Source: Flavobacterium reichenbachii (GTDB lineage: Bacteria; Bacteroidota; Bacteroidia; Flavobacteriales; Flavobacteriaceae). Taken from it: 64,000 bases of DNA. Position numbers and translations under genes: made by a program. Shown here piece after piece: positions 35,345 through 44,620 of the stretch. Positions within the stretch are counted from its first letter, which is position 1; each line of letters begins with the position of its first letter. A model generated the notes under the pieces. The model had not been told where the DNA came from and searched no databases. It saw only the letters and a list, made by a program, of their open reading frames with translations. Where the stretch lies: the NCBI RefSeq assembly GCF_002217435.1, contig NZ_MUHF01000027.1:45127-109126 (forward strand), written 5' to 3'.

Positions 35345-37726
35345 TTGGCAATTAAATTAAACCTTCTGTGTATGTTCTTTTTTGGGTTTTTCTACGGAAA
35401 TGCCTGTCCGGTATATATACATATTGAAGATAATCTTGGAAATTCAGTATCAAATGCAGCTGTTTTTGTAGACAGCAAATCGATGGGAGTTACTAATAAC
35501 ATCGGTATTTTAGAACTTTCGCTGGAAGCAGGAACGTATTCGATAGAAATTGTAAAAAAAGAAGGAATAAAAGTAAAACAGACTATTTCTGTAGTTTGCA
35601 GTGAGAACAATCATTTTAAAATTACGGTAAACTCTTCTGACTCCGATTCGGCAAAGCTGAGTGAAGTAGTCGTTCAAAATAAGACATTAAAAAAACAGAT
35701 GGAAGAATCTCCGTTTTCTGTTCAGGTTATTGATTTAAAAAAACAATACGATAAGGCAGGAGATGTAGGTGATTTTTTAAACAGAGCTTCGGGTGTTAAA
35801 TTAAGAACAAACGGAAATTTGGGTGCTGCAGTACAGATAAATCTGGGCGGACTTCAGGGAAAAGCGGTTCGTTTTTTTAAAGATGGTGTGCCAATTGAAC
35901 TTTTTGGACACGGTTTCAGCCTCGGAACAATTCCTGTAAATATGCTGGACAGAGTAGAAGTTTACAAAGGCGTAATGCCGGTTTACTTAGCTTCTGATGC
36001 TTTGGGCGGCGGTGTTAATATGGTGACACGAACTTCTAATAAAAATTTTGCCGAAGTGTCTTACGAAATAGCTTCTTTTAATACGCACAGAGCAACGGCA
36101 AATCTTTATCTTCAAAACAAAAAGAATTTTTACGGAGGATTTAATGGTTCTTTGAATTATTCTGATAATGATTATAAAGTAAATGTTCCAATTCAGAATT
36201 CGACAAACGAAGAATTTAGAGATGTGAAACGTTTTCATGATATGACAAGATCCAATTATGGAGAAGCTTTTGTTGGATTAAAAGACAAATCTTGGGCAGA
36301 TGATCTTCGTTTAACTTTAATTTATTCCGATTTCTACAAGCAGATACAAAATGATGCTCAAATGGTGAGTGTTTATGGTCAGGCTTTTTCTAAAGAACAG
36401 AATTATACGGGAATGGTCAATTACCGTAAAAAGTTTTTTGATGATAAATTGAAAGTGAGTTTCTTAACCAATTACAGTCATTTTAATACCAAATTTATAG
36501 ATACAGCAACAGTTCGTTACAATTGGGCAGGTGATATTATTGCCGAAAACTTACAGCCGGGCGAAATTAGAAGCGGTAACGATCAGCGTTTAAAATACAA
36601 TTTTGTTTCTTCCAGACTGAATTTAGAATATGCGCTTTCTGACCGTAACTTTTTAGAATTTAGCGAATTATATTATTATCAGCGAAGAAAAGGAAGTGAT
36701 CCTCTGGGTGCCATTTCTGTAATTGAAGGTGTTGATGTACTCACGGTTCCGGCTACTTATAAAAAGGATAATATGGCACTGGCGTGGCGTTCTTTGTGGA
36801 TCAACAGTAAGTTAGAAAGTATTATTGCCGGAAAATATTATCACTACAATACTTCTGGATATACGACTGATAACTATGGTTTTGCCTGGAAATCATCAAA
36901 AGATGATAATCAGTTTGGGTATTTAGGAGGTTTAAAATGGGCAGAAAACAATTATCTGATAAAATTCTCGTATGAGTATGCAACACGCCTTCCGGATGAA
37001 TTCGAAATCTTTGGCGATGCAAGACTTATAAAAGAAAACCTAGATCTTGATCCTGAAAAAAGCCATAATATAAACCTGAATGGTCAATATTCTATCCTCA
37101 AAGAAAACAGCAGTTTAACGTTTGCAGCAGGTTTATTTTACAGAAAAGTAGAAGATGCGATTTTCCTGCAATATGATATCCCGTTCAGCCGATACATTAA
37201 TTATGAACAGACTGAGGTAAAAGGGATTGAATTTGAAACCAATTATTCTCCTGTAAAATGGATCAGCACAGGATTTAATGCGACCTATCAGGACATAAGA
37301 CGTGTAGGAATTAAAGAGCCGATTTATAGCTATTTGAATGATTCCAGAGTGCCTAATATTCCGTTTTTGTTTGGAAATTTTTGGGTAAACACGTACTTCA
37401 AAGATCTATTTAAAGACGGTGATAATATGAATTTTACGTGGAATGCCAATTACACGCATCGATTTTTCTTAGTTTCTATTCCAAAAAGTCAGGAGCCTTC
37501 TTTATTTGGACCGGTAAAAGATTTTCAGACTTCTTTAATAGTTCCTCAGGACGGGAGAACCGGACAGTTTACAAATGATGTTGGAGTTTATTATCATTTT
37601 TCGGATCAAAAAATAACGGTTTCAGCAGAATGCAGAAATATTGGCGGCGTAAAGCTGTATGACAATTTTAATGTTCAAAGACCGGGAAGATCCTTCCACC
37701 TCAAATTAGTTTATAATTTTTTTTAA
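35345..37726 (+). CDS. TonB-dependent outer-membrane receptor
   Basis: About 793 residues. A hydrophobic signal (LLCMFFFGFFYGNA-C) leads into a beta-sandwich carboxypeptidase-like domain (about 22-100), then the plug (LSEVVVQNKT, FLNRASGVKLRTNG, INLGGLQGKAVRFFKDGVPIELFG, DRVEVYKGVMPVYLASDALGGGVNMVT) and barrel ending LKLVYNFF. The start is unclear: a TTG at 35345 gives MAIKLNLLC with a positive charge before the hydrophobic core, while the first ATG (35372) leaves no charged n-region. It is followed after 25 bases by a DUF4374 lipoprotein, a common pairing in iron or siderophore loci. Confidence 0.9.
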   Translation: MAIKLNLLCMFFFGFFYGNACPVYIHIEDNLGNSVSNAAVFVDSKSMGVTNNIGILELSLEAGTYSIEIVKKEGIKVKQTISVVCSENNHFKITVNSSDSDSAKLSEVVVQNKTLKKQMEESPFSVQVIDLKKQYDKAGDVGDFLNRASGVKLRTNGNLGAAVQINLGGLQGKAVRFFKDGVPIELFGHGFSLGTIPVNMLDRVEVYKGVMPVYLASDALGGGVNMVTRTSNKNFAEVSYEIASFNTHRATANLYLQNKKNFYGGFNGSLNYSDNDYKVNVPIQNSTNEEFRDVKRFHDMTRSNYGEAFVGLKDKSWADDLRLTLIYSDFYKQIQNDAQMVSVYGQAFSKEQNYTGMVNYRKKFFDDKLKVSFLTNYSHFNTKFIDTATVRYNWAGDIIAENLQPGEIRSGNDQRLKYNFVSSRLNLEYALSDRNFLEFSELYYYQRRKGSDPLGAISVIEGVDVLTVPATYKKDNMALAWRSLWINSKLESIIAGKYYHYNTSGYTTDNYGFAWKSSKDDNQFGYLGGLKWAENNYLIKFSYEYATRLPDEFEIFGDARLIKENLDLDPEKSHNINLNGQYSILKENSSLTFAAGLFYRKVEDAIFLQYDIPFSRYINYEQTEVKGIEFETNYSPVKWISTGFNATYQDIRRVGIKEPIYSYLNDSRVPNIPFLFGNFWVNTYFKDLFKDGDNMNFTWNANYTHRFFLVSIPKSQEPSLFGPVKDFQTSLIVPQDGRTGQFTNDVGVYYHFSDQKITVSAECRNIGGVKLYDNFNVQRPGRSFHLKLVYNFF

Positions 37727-37751
37727 ATCAAACCAATAAATCAGATTAACT

Positions 37752-39017
37752 ATGAAAAGAAGCAATTCACTTCGTTCAGTACTGGCAGGAATGGCTGCTT
37801 GTATGCTTTTATTTTCTTGCAGCAGCAATGACAATGATAACAATACAGAGAATGGTAATACCGACAGCACACTGCCAAAAAATGAAACTTGGGTTATTTA
37901 CAATGGTGCGGCTAACTGGAGCGGAGGTATTTATGCATTAAAAGACAATAAATCAAGAGAAATCAATCTTGCCGGACTTCCTTTTCTTCAGGTATCGTCT
38001 TCTTTAGGAGGAAGATCATTAGATAAAACTCTTTTTAAAGTAAATGATGTTTCTAATGCAAAACAGGGAATTAATAAAATGGGCATTGATGCTTCTGGTA
38101 AAATAGTAGATCAAGGTTTTTTACCTTCTCTTTCTAATGCTTACGAGACTAACTTTTTGGTAGTTAGTGCAACAGAAGGTTACTATTGGGATAAAGTAAG
38201 AGGTGGTTTGAAACTTCAAAAATTTAACCCGTCTACAATGGAAAGAACAGGAGAAATTGATTTTTCTTCACTTTCAGAAGGGCAGCCTTTAGAGTCAATC
38301 GGACAGTTAATTATTGCAAAAAGAGACAACAAATTATACTTAGATTTATTATTAGGAAATAAAGCTTCAGGAAACTGGCAGGTAACTCCGGCAGTTAAAG
38401 AAGTTGCTATCGCAGTGTATGATTTAACTGCAAACAAAATCGAAAATGTAACTAAAATAGGCGGTACAACTAATTTAGGTGTATTTATTGACCATGTTTT
38501 ATGGAGTTTAGATGAAGTTACAGGAGATTTATATTTTGCTACAGTTGGCGATATGAAAACACAGCCGTCTGATTATTCTTCAAAAATTCTTAGAATTAAA
38601 AAAGGGGAGGTTAATTTTGATGCAGCATTTGCAATTGACATGAAAACGTATCAGTTTCCAGCTGAATTCAACAGACTTTTTGCTTACAACAACAAAATTT
38701 ATACTACAATTCCATCAAGAGCAGTTTCTTATTACAACGGAGGACAGCATGGAGTTAAATACAGAGATGATGTTTGGTTTTGGAATGAAATTGACGCAAC
38801 TACAAAAAAGGCAACGCGTTTAAATATGCCGCCAGATAATTTCTATACAACACAAAATCCGTTTTTCCACAATGGAGAAATCTATTTCTTATCAAACAGT
38901 ACTACAGATGGTTTCTCTGGAGTTAATCAGTACAATCCGTCTACTGGAGTGGTAAAAGAAACTTTTCGCCTAAAAGAAAGCGGAAGAATCCAAGGTTTTA
39001 ATATTATTAAGGACTAA
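37752..39017 (+). CDS. DUF4374 domain surface lipoprotein
   Basis: 421 residues. Signal MKRSNSLRSVLAGMAACMLLFSC ends in a lipobox with Cys23, followed by a Asn/Asp-rich linker. The rest is beta-propeller-like, with repeated Gly/Thr-rich strands (YNGAANWSGGIYALK, FINRLFAYNNKIYTTIPS-like, PFFHNGEIYFLSN). DUF4374 proteins are encoded beside TonB receptors in Bacteroidota and probably help bind the same ligand at the cell surface. It is co-transcribed with the receptor upstream and ended by a terminator. Confidence 0.88.
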   Translation: MKRSNSLRSVLAGMAACMLLFSCSSNDNDNNTENGNTDSTLPKNETWVIYNGAANWSGGIYALKDNKSREINLAGLPFLQVSSSLGGRSLDKTLFKVNDVSNAKQGINKMGIDASGKIVDQGFLPSLSNAYETNFLVVSATEGYYWDKVRGGLKLQKFNPSTMERTGEIDFSSLSEGQPLESIGQLIIAKRDNKLYLDLLLGNKASGNWQVTPAVKEVAIAVYDLTANKIENVTKIGGTTNLGVFIDHVLWSLDEVTGDLYFATVGDMKTQPSDYSSKILRIKKGEVNFDAAFAIDMKTYQFPAEFNRLFAYNNKIYTTIPSRAVSYYNGGQHGVKYRDDVWFWNEIDATTKKATRLNMPPDNFYTTQNPFFHNGEIYFLSNSTTDGFSGVNQYNPSTGVVKETFRLKESGRIQGFNIIKD

Positions 39018-39056
39018 TTGATTTCCAAACTTTTTACCTAAAATAATATTTTTTTA

Positions 39057-39092
39057 AACAGAAGTAATTTTAAATTGCTTCTGTTTTTTTTG
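39057..39092 (+). terminator. Rho-independent terminator after the DUF4374 gene
   Basis: AACAGAAG (39057-39064) / CTTCTGTT (39078-39085) with additional AATT pairing inside and a T run to 39091. Confidence 0.8.
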
Positions 39093-39101
39093 TTCTAATT
39101 T

Positions 39102-39860
39102 CTAAGAATCAAGCCAGTTCTTAAAATTATTAATTTCTTTTTTGCTCAAAATAATAGGTTCAGAATCGGGGAGGTCTACGTTTATCAGGATTTCTATTTT
39201 CTGGCTCGAATGTTTGATGATCTGCTGAATATGTTTTCTGCTGAGGATATATTTTCGATTTACTTTGAAGAAAAGATTCGAACTTAACTTACTAACTAAA
39301 TCCTTTAAATTGCTGTTGTACAAATAACTGCTTCCGGAGTCGGTATGAATAAAAAGGTGTTTTCCTGTGGCAAAAAAATAAGTAATTGCCGAATCGTTTA
39401 TAGAAATTAATTTATCTCTGTGGCTGACTAAAAAATGATGCTGTACTTCGTTTTTATTTTCGATTTCAACCAAAGATTCTACAATTAGATTGGGATTAAA
39501 AGTTTCTCTAATGTTTTTGTATTTTATTAAAGCTTCTAATAATTCTTCTTCTTCGTAAGGTTTGAGCAGATAATCGATTGTAAAATGTTTAAAAACCTTG
39601 ACCGCATAAGAATCATAAGCGGTGATAAAAATAATAGGAGAGGAAACAGGCGTTTCTTCAAAAATATCAAGACTTTTTCCGTCTCCCAAATGAATATCCA
39701 TAAAAGAAAGATCAACCGTATTTTCTTTAAAGAAAGCTACAGCATCTTTTACCGATTTCAATACTGTAATGCTGCTTACAGGAATAATATCTTGTTGTTC
39801 CAGAATAGATTTTAGATAGCTTGAAGCCAGATGTTCGTCTTCAATAATGGCTATTTTCAT
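39102..39860 (-). CDS. LytTR-family response regulator
   Basis: 252 residues from the ATG at 39860. The receiver domain (1-115) has acidic pocket E7/D8, phospho-acceptor D55 (LSFMDIHLGDG), Thr in FITAYD and Lys in YLLKPYEEEE. The DNA-binding LytTR domain (about 145-252) shows YFFATGKHLFIHTDSG and FFKVNRKYILSRKHI. An upstream TTG (39878) would lie in the candidate -7 box TATCTTTG (39883-39876), so the ATG is preferred. Its natural partner is the LytS-like kinase at 47324-48892, with the protease/SusC/SusD operon between them. It is separated from susD by a terminator, so it is transcribed on its own. Confidence 0.9.
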   Translation of the reverse strand: MKIAIIEDEHLASSYLKSILEQQDIIPVSSITVLKSVKDAVAFFKENTVDLSFMDIHLGDGKSLDIFEETPVSSPIIFITAYDSYAVKVFKHFTIDYLLKPYEEEELLEALIKYKNIRETFNPNLIVESLVEIENKNEVQHHFLVSHRDKLISINDSAITYFFATGKHLFIHTDSGSSYLYNSNLKDLVSKLSSNLFFKVNRKYILSRKHIQQIIKHSSQKIEILINVDLPDSEPIILSKKEINNFKNWLDS

Positions 39861-39875
39861 TTCTTTTTTTTCGGG

Positions 39876-39883
39876 CAAAGATA
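39876..39883 (-). promoter_or_regulatory. Candidate -7 box of the LytTR regulator gene
   Basis: TATCTTTG on the minus strand matches TAnnTTTG. It lies just after the susD terminator and predicts a leader of about 10 bases. No clear -33 TTTG is present at the right distance. Confidence 0.4.
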
Positions 39884-39884
39884 A

Positions 39885-39914
39885 AAAAAAGTCCAGCTTT
39901 ACAGCTGGACTCTT
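39885..39914 (-). terminator. Rho-independent terminator of the protease/SusCD operon
   Basis: AGTCCAGC and GCTGGACT (within 39890-39912) form the stem, followed on the minus strand by a T run (A run 39883-39890). It sits 20 bases after the susD stop. Confidence 0.8.
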
Positions 39915-39933
39915 AATAAAAAAACAATAGGTA

Positions 39934-41253
39934 TTATAGATTGGGATTGTTTAATCTCGCTTCTGCCGGGAAAATAATGGTATATCGAGGATCATTTTGT
40001 ATCAAAGTATAATTTTCACCACTGAATGTGTGCACGATTTGTTTTTGAGTTGTTCTTCTCAAATCAAACCAGCGTTGTCCTTCAACTGCAAACTCACGGT
40101 GTCTTTCTTCTAAAATGAAGTTTGTTAAATCTGCAGCGTTCATTGCATTAACATCATTTTCAAGCTGCGTATATCCGGCTGCTGTATATCTGTTTTTGAT
40201 AAAACCTAAAACAGTCGTTTTAGCATCTGCAATATTATTCAGTTTTAGAGAAGTTTCTGCTTTTGTTAAAAACAATTCAGAAGTTCTGAACGTACATTTT
40301 TGATCAATATTTGCACCTTTCTGGATTCTGAAACGGCTTCCGCTTGCTACAAAGTAAAGAGGAAAACGTAAATCTGCCGTTCTGTTATAAGAAGCAAGTA
40401 AATCTGCCGAAGCGTAAGAATTAAGTTTAAGACCGTTGATGTATCCGTCTTCAAGAGCTAAAATAGATTCTTTTGAATCGTATTTTGTTGCTAAAACTGG
40501 AGTTGCTTTTAAGTCAATAACATTGTTATTGATTGCTAACGCACTATTAGCAGCATCTAAAGATTTTTGCCATTGCTGCTGATACAAATAAATACGGCTT
40601 TGGAAAGTATATATTGCTACTTTAGAAAAACGGTAATTAAGACCTTTAGTCTGCGTATTTAAGTTGATTAATTGTGCAGCTTTGTCAGTGTCAGAATTAA
40701 TTTGATTGTAAATTACTTGAACGCTTTGCGGTACAAAAACCTGCTCCAAGTCAATTTCTAAAGCCAATGGAACTCCTTTGTCTGAAGCAGCTGTAGCTGA
40801 GTTGTATGCTTTTCCAAAAAGGTTAATTAAATCAAAGTAAGCCAATGCTCTTAAAGCATAAGCTTCTCCAACTAATTGATTTTTTTCTGGAGAATCTGAT
40901 AATTTAGACGACGCATCATTGATGATTACGTTTGTGTAAAAAATTACAGTATACAAATCCTGATAATGGAAAGCAGTTGTAGAACGATCCGGATTTGCAT
41001 CATTCCAAGTATAAATATCTTTGAAGAGATTAATCTCATCTCCAAATTCATTCATTGTTAATTCGTCAGTACGAACCGCAGTTAGTGATTTATGTTCAGG
41101 ATAAACATCATATCCTCTTGTTAAAACAGCGCGGTATTGTTCTAATGTTTCTGGAATAACACGACCAACAGGCGTAATGTCCAGATAGTCATCGCAGCTT
41201 GTTACTGCAATTGCGGCAACAAAAAGTACTATATATTTTGAGATTTTTTTCAT
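39934..41253 (-). CDS. RagB/SusD family outer-membrane lipoprotein
   Basis: 439 residues. Signal MKKISKYIVLFVAAIAVTSC with lipidated Cys20, then DDYLDITPVGRVIPETLEQYR, typical of the SusD mature start. Family markers GEAYALRALAYFDLINLFGKAY, VYNQINSD-like spacing, IYTFQSRIYLYQQQW, FRTSELFLTKAET and REFAVEGQRWFDLRRT are present. Downstream of a SusC (11-bp gap) and a secreted metalloprotease, so its ligand may be a peptide or a product of that protease (inference). Confidence 0.92.
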   Translation of the reverse strand: MKKISKYIVLFVAAIAVTSCDDYLDITPVGRVIPETLEQYRAVLTRGYDVYPEHKSLTAVRTDELTMNEFGDEINLFKDIYTWNDANPDRSTTAFHYQDLYTVIFYTNVIINDASSKLSDSPEKNQLVGEAYALRALAYFDLINLFGKAYNSATAASDKGVPLALEIDLEQVFVPQSVQVIYNQINSDTDKAAQLINLNTQTKGLNYRFSKVAIYTFQSRIYLYQQQWQKSLDAANSALAINNNVIDLKATPVLATKYDSKESILALEDGYINGLKLNSYASADLLASYNRTADLRFPLYFVASGSRFRIQKGANIDQKCTFRTSELFLTKAETSLKLNNIADAKTTVLGFIKNRYTAAGYTQLENDVNAMNAADLTNFILEERHREFAVEGQRWFDLRRTTQKQIVHTFSGENYTLIQNDPRYTIIFPAEARLNNPNL

Positions 41254-41264
41254 CTTTAATTTTA

Positions 41265-44200
41265 TTAGAAAGTTACATTACATCCTAAAGTGAATGATTT
41301 AGGAACTGGTTGTGCATAAATGTTTCCGAAAGTTTCTGGATCAAAGTAACCTTTATAATCTGAACTGATTACGAATAAGTTTCTTGCCTCAACATTAAAT
41401 CTAATAGTTTGAATGTTGATTTGATCTGTAAATGCTCTAGGAAATGTATAACCTAAACGAAGACTGCTTAATCTCATATAACTCATTTCGCTTGCCCAAG
41501 TGTCTAAATAATTCATTGTTGGGATCACGTTTCTTGTTGAGAAATATTGGTATGACATCCAAGAATCTCCTGTACCAGATGTCTGGCTTGTAATTCCAGG
41601 TAAATTAGAAGGATTTGTTGGAGTCGAAGCATCCAAAATATCTCTACTGTAATTTTGTCCTCTGTCTACTTGCGTTCCGTTATATGGAGGAGTTCTTGTA
41701 ACTGTTTGTTTGATGTTAAAAGAAGCAGCGATTGTAAGATCAAAATTACTTACTTTAACTGTGTTTGTTAAACCTCCTGTAAACTTAGGATCTCTGTCTC
41801 CTAAATAAACGAATAAATCTCTAAATTGAGCTGCTGTTAACTTTGTATCTGCAAATTCTCCAGGTAAGAAATCTGCCCATGCATCATATAAACCAAAGAA
41901 AGTTTGAGAGTTAACAGTTTCTCCATTTTTATTTACAAATAACGGATAACCATTTTCGTCTATACCATTTGTTTTAAATCCAAAAACAGCATTTACAGAA
42001 TGACCTTCTTGGTTTGGCAGGTAACTGTTATCTCTTACTTGTAAACGATCTACGTTGCTTTTGTTATGAGAGAAGTTAATGCTTGTATTCCATTTGAAGT
42101 TTGGACGGTCAATATTTTTTGTAGACAAAGTAATTTCAAAACCTTTATTGCTTACTTGTGCCCAGTTCATATTAGTATATTCAAAACCATTTTCTAACGG
42201 AAGTGATCTTAAACCAATTAAGTCTGTACTTTTTCTTCCGTATAAATCGGTAACAAGACTGATACGATTATTAAAAAGACCAATATCTGCACCTACGTTT
42301 GTATTGGTAGTTTTTTCCCAGCGTAATTTATCATTTGGAGGGTTTATAACAGAAATAGTAGGCTCAGATTGTCCAGGAAGGATAATTGCTGTACCATTAT
42401 TACCAACTACGTATGGAGACGTATTTTTGTCGATATTTCCTTGTAAACCGTAAGAAGCACGAAGTCTTAAGTTAGAAAGTGTTGAGTTTCCTTTTAAGAA
42501 ATCTTCTTCAGAAACTGCCCATGAAGCAGATGTTGACCAAAGAGGTAAATATTTGTATTTAGGATCTACACCAAATAAATCTGAACCATCGTATCTAACA
42601 CTTCCAAATACACTGTATTTTCTATCGTAAGTATATGAAGCTGTAGCGAAGAACGATGCAAATGCATTTTCATTTTTAGATTTAGTATATGTTTTCCAAT
42701 CTGATTCTTTTGCGAAAGATGCATTAGGGAAAATAATCTGCTCTGTAGTTAAATTCTTCTCGTCAAAACCAAAACCTTTAGTTGAAACAAAAGTTGAGTA
42801 ATTTCTTCTTAGTTCATTACCAATCATCGCTTCGATTTCATGTTTCTCTCCTAAAGTTTTAGTGTAATTCACCATTGTTTTTAGGTTGTACTGAAAAAAG
42901 TCTGTGTTTGAATTTTGGATAACACCTCCATTTGGAAGGAAGTAAAGCTGATTTCCACCACTAAAGTAACTTGATTTTTCTTTTAAGTTTCTTGTGTAAT
43001 ACGTGTCTTTACCAGCAAATTTTTCACTAGAAGAATTGTCCAATTGTAAACCTAACTGCGAAGTTACTTTTAAATCTTTAGTAACTTTATACTCTGCATC
43101 TAATAAGGCTTTTACAGCTCTTGTTTTTAATTCATGAGAAGTGTTTTCTCTTTCTTCTAAGAAATTAAAAGGTACTTTACGATCTGAATAACCTACGATA
43201 TCAGCATCATATTTATAACTTCCATCAGCATTGTATGGAGTTAAATATGGATTTACGTTTCTAGAGTAATTAGATGGACTTGTAAAAGCGTAAGAATCTG
43301 TTAAGTAAGATGTAGCATTGTTTTCTGAACCAAAAATTCCAACACCAACTTTAAATTTATCTGTAATTTCGTAATTGTTTTTCAATGTTACGTTGTAACG
43401 TTTGAAACCAGTACCAACAGTAGTTCCTTTTTCATCATAGTATCCTAAAGAGAAATAGTAATCTGATTTTTCTCCACCTCCAGATAAACTTAAACCGTGC
43501 TGCGTATTGATTGCAGTTTGGTATAATAAGTTACCCCAGTTGGTGTTGTTGTTTCTCAAAGCGTTGATAGAATTTTGTGTAGCAGGACTCAAAGAAGAGA
43601 ATCCACCGGCTCTGTAAGCAGCTAATTCATTCGATCCGTTAAGGATACGAGCTATATCACCACCGGTGTCTCTGTATGTTAAATCTGAACGGCTAGCCAT
43701 ATTAAGTTCTAAATCAACTTTTTCACTTGCGTTTAGTAAGTTTAATTTATCAAAATCCGGTCTTTGCGTAATAAAGGTATTCGTATTGAAACTTACCACC
43801 ATTTTACCAGCTCTACCTTTTTTAGTAGTAACCACGATAACACCATTTGCAGCACGTGCACCATAAATAGCAGTTGCAGCAGCATCTTTTAAAATAGTAA
43901 TATCTTTAATATCGTCTGGATTTAAACCAGAGATAGAGTAATTGTTCAATACATCGATATTATCCTTATCAAAGTTTTTTGGAACGTCATTTCCTTCTAA
44001 TGGCAAACCATCAAGTACCCATAAAGGATCTTGTGAACCATTAAGAGAAGCTGTACCCCTGATTCTGATTTTTGCAGGTGCTCCAGGTGCTCCAGACGGA
44101 GTACTTACAGCAACTCCGGCAATTTGTCCTACCAATAATTGGTCAATACTTGAAACCCCTGTCTGTTGGATTGCCGCCATGTCAATTTTTGTAACCGCAG

Positions 44201-44600
44201 CAGTAAGTTTTCTTTTCTCAATTTTTTGGTAACCTGTTACTACAACTTCAGCAAGTTTTGCTGTTTCAGATTTTAAGTTAATCGTGTAGTTTTTTTGAGC
44301 ATCCAGCTCAAGAGTGTATGACTTGTATCCCATAAAAGTAACTCTAAGGGAAGTAATGTTTTTTGAAATTCTTAATTGAAATTTACCATCAAAATCGGTA
44401 GTAGTTCCAATACTTTCACTCTGAATGATACCAGCCATAGATGTTTTGCTGGAAATGGAATTGTTTTCGACAAAAATCGAAGCTCCAGGAATTGGAGATT
44501 TGTCATTTTCGTCCAGAATAATTCCCGTAATCGTTCGGGTTTCCTGCGAATATCCTGCGATGGCCAGGAAAAGCAGTAAGGCATGTAAAATTTTTTTCAT
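41265..44600 (-). CDS. SusC/RagA TonB-dependent outer-membrane transporter
   Basis: 1111 residues: signal peptide (1-19, ending GYSQ), carboxypeptidase-D-like domain (about 23-120, TITGIILDENDKSPIPGASI, carrying an insertion ISSKTSMAGIIQSESIGT), plug (VVVTGYQKIEKRKLTAAV, IRGTASLNGSQDPLWVLDG, DAAATAIYGARAANGVIVVTTKKG) and barrel ending LGCNVTF. It has no STN domain, so it is not the sensor of an ECF system, unlike the copy at 15331-18699; a two-component system lies on either side. Encoded 20 bases after the metalloprotease gene. Confidence 0.94.
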   Translation of the reverse strand: MKKILHALLLFLAIAGYSQETRTITGIILDENDKSPIPGASIFVENNSISSKTSMAGIIQSESIGTTTDFDGKFQLRISKNITSLRVTFMGYKSYTLELDAQKNYTINLKSETAKLAEVVVTGYQKIEKRKLTAAVTKIDMAAIQQTGVSSIDQLLVGQIAGVAVSTPSGAPGAPAKIRIRGTASLNGSQDPLWVLDGLPLEGNDVPKNFDKDNIDVLNNYSISGLNPDDIKDITILKDAAATAIYGARAANGVIVVTTKKGRAGKMVVSFNTNTFITQRPDFDKLNLLNASEKVDLELNMASRSDLTYRDTGGDIARILNGSNELAAYRAGGFSSLSPATQNSINALRNNNTNWGNLLYQTAINTQHGLSLSGGGEKSDYYFSLGYYDEKGTTVGTGFKRYNVTLKNNYEITDKFKVGVGIFGSENNATSYLTDSYAFTSPSNYSRNVNPYLTPYNADGSYKYDADIVGYSDRKVPFNFLEERENTSHELKTRAVKALLDAEYKVTKDLKVTSQLGLQLDNSSSEKFAGKDTYYTRNLKEKSSYFSGGNQLYFLPNGGVIQNSNTDFFQYNLKTMVNYTKTLGEKHEIEAMIGNELRRNYSTFVSTKGFGFDEKNLTTEQIIFPNASFAKESDWKTYTKSKNENAFASFFATASYTYDRKYSVFGSVRYDGSDLFGVDPKYKYLPLWSTSASWAVSEEDFLKGNSTLSNLRLRASYGLQGNIDKNTSPYVVGNNGTAIILPGQSEPTISVINPPNDKLRWEKTTNTNVGADIGLFNNRISLVTDLYGRKSTDLIGLRSLPLENGFEYTNMNWAQVSNKGFEITLSTKNIDRPNFKWNTSINFSHNKSNVDRLQVRDNSYLPNQEGHSVNAVFGFKTNGIDENGYPLFVNKNGETVNSQTFFGLYDAWADFLPGEFADTKLTAAQFRDLFVYLGDRDPKFTGGLTNTVKVSNFDLTIAASFNIKQTVTRTPPYNGTQVDRGQNYSRDILDASTPTNPSNLPGITSQTSGTGDSWMSYQYFSTRNVIPTMNYLDTWASEMSYMRLSSLRLGYTFPRAFTDQINIQTIRFNVEARNLFVISSDYKGYFDPETFGNIYAQPVPKSFTLGCNVTF

Positions 44601-44620
44601 GTTTTGGGTTATTTATTTAT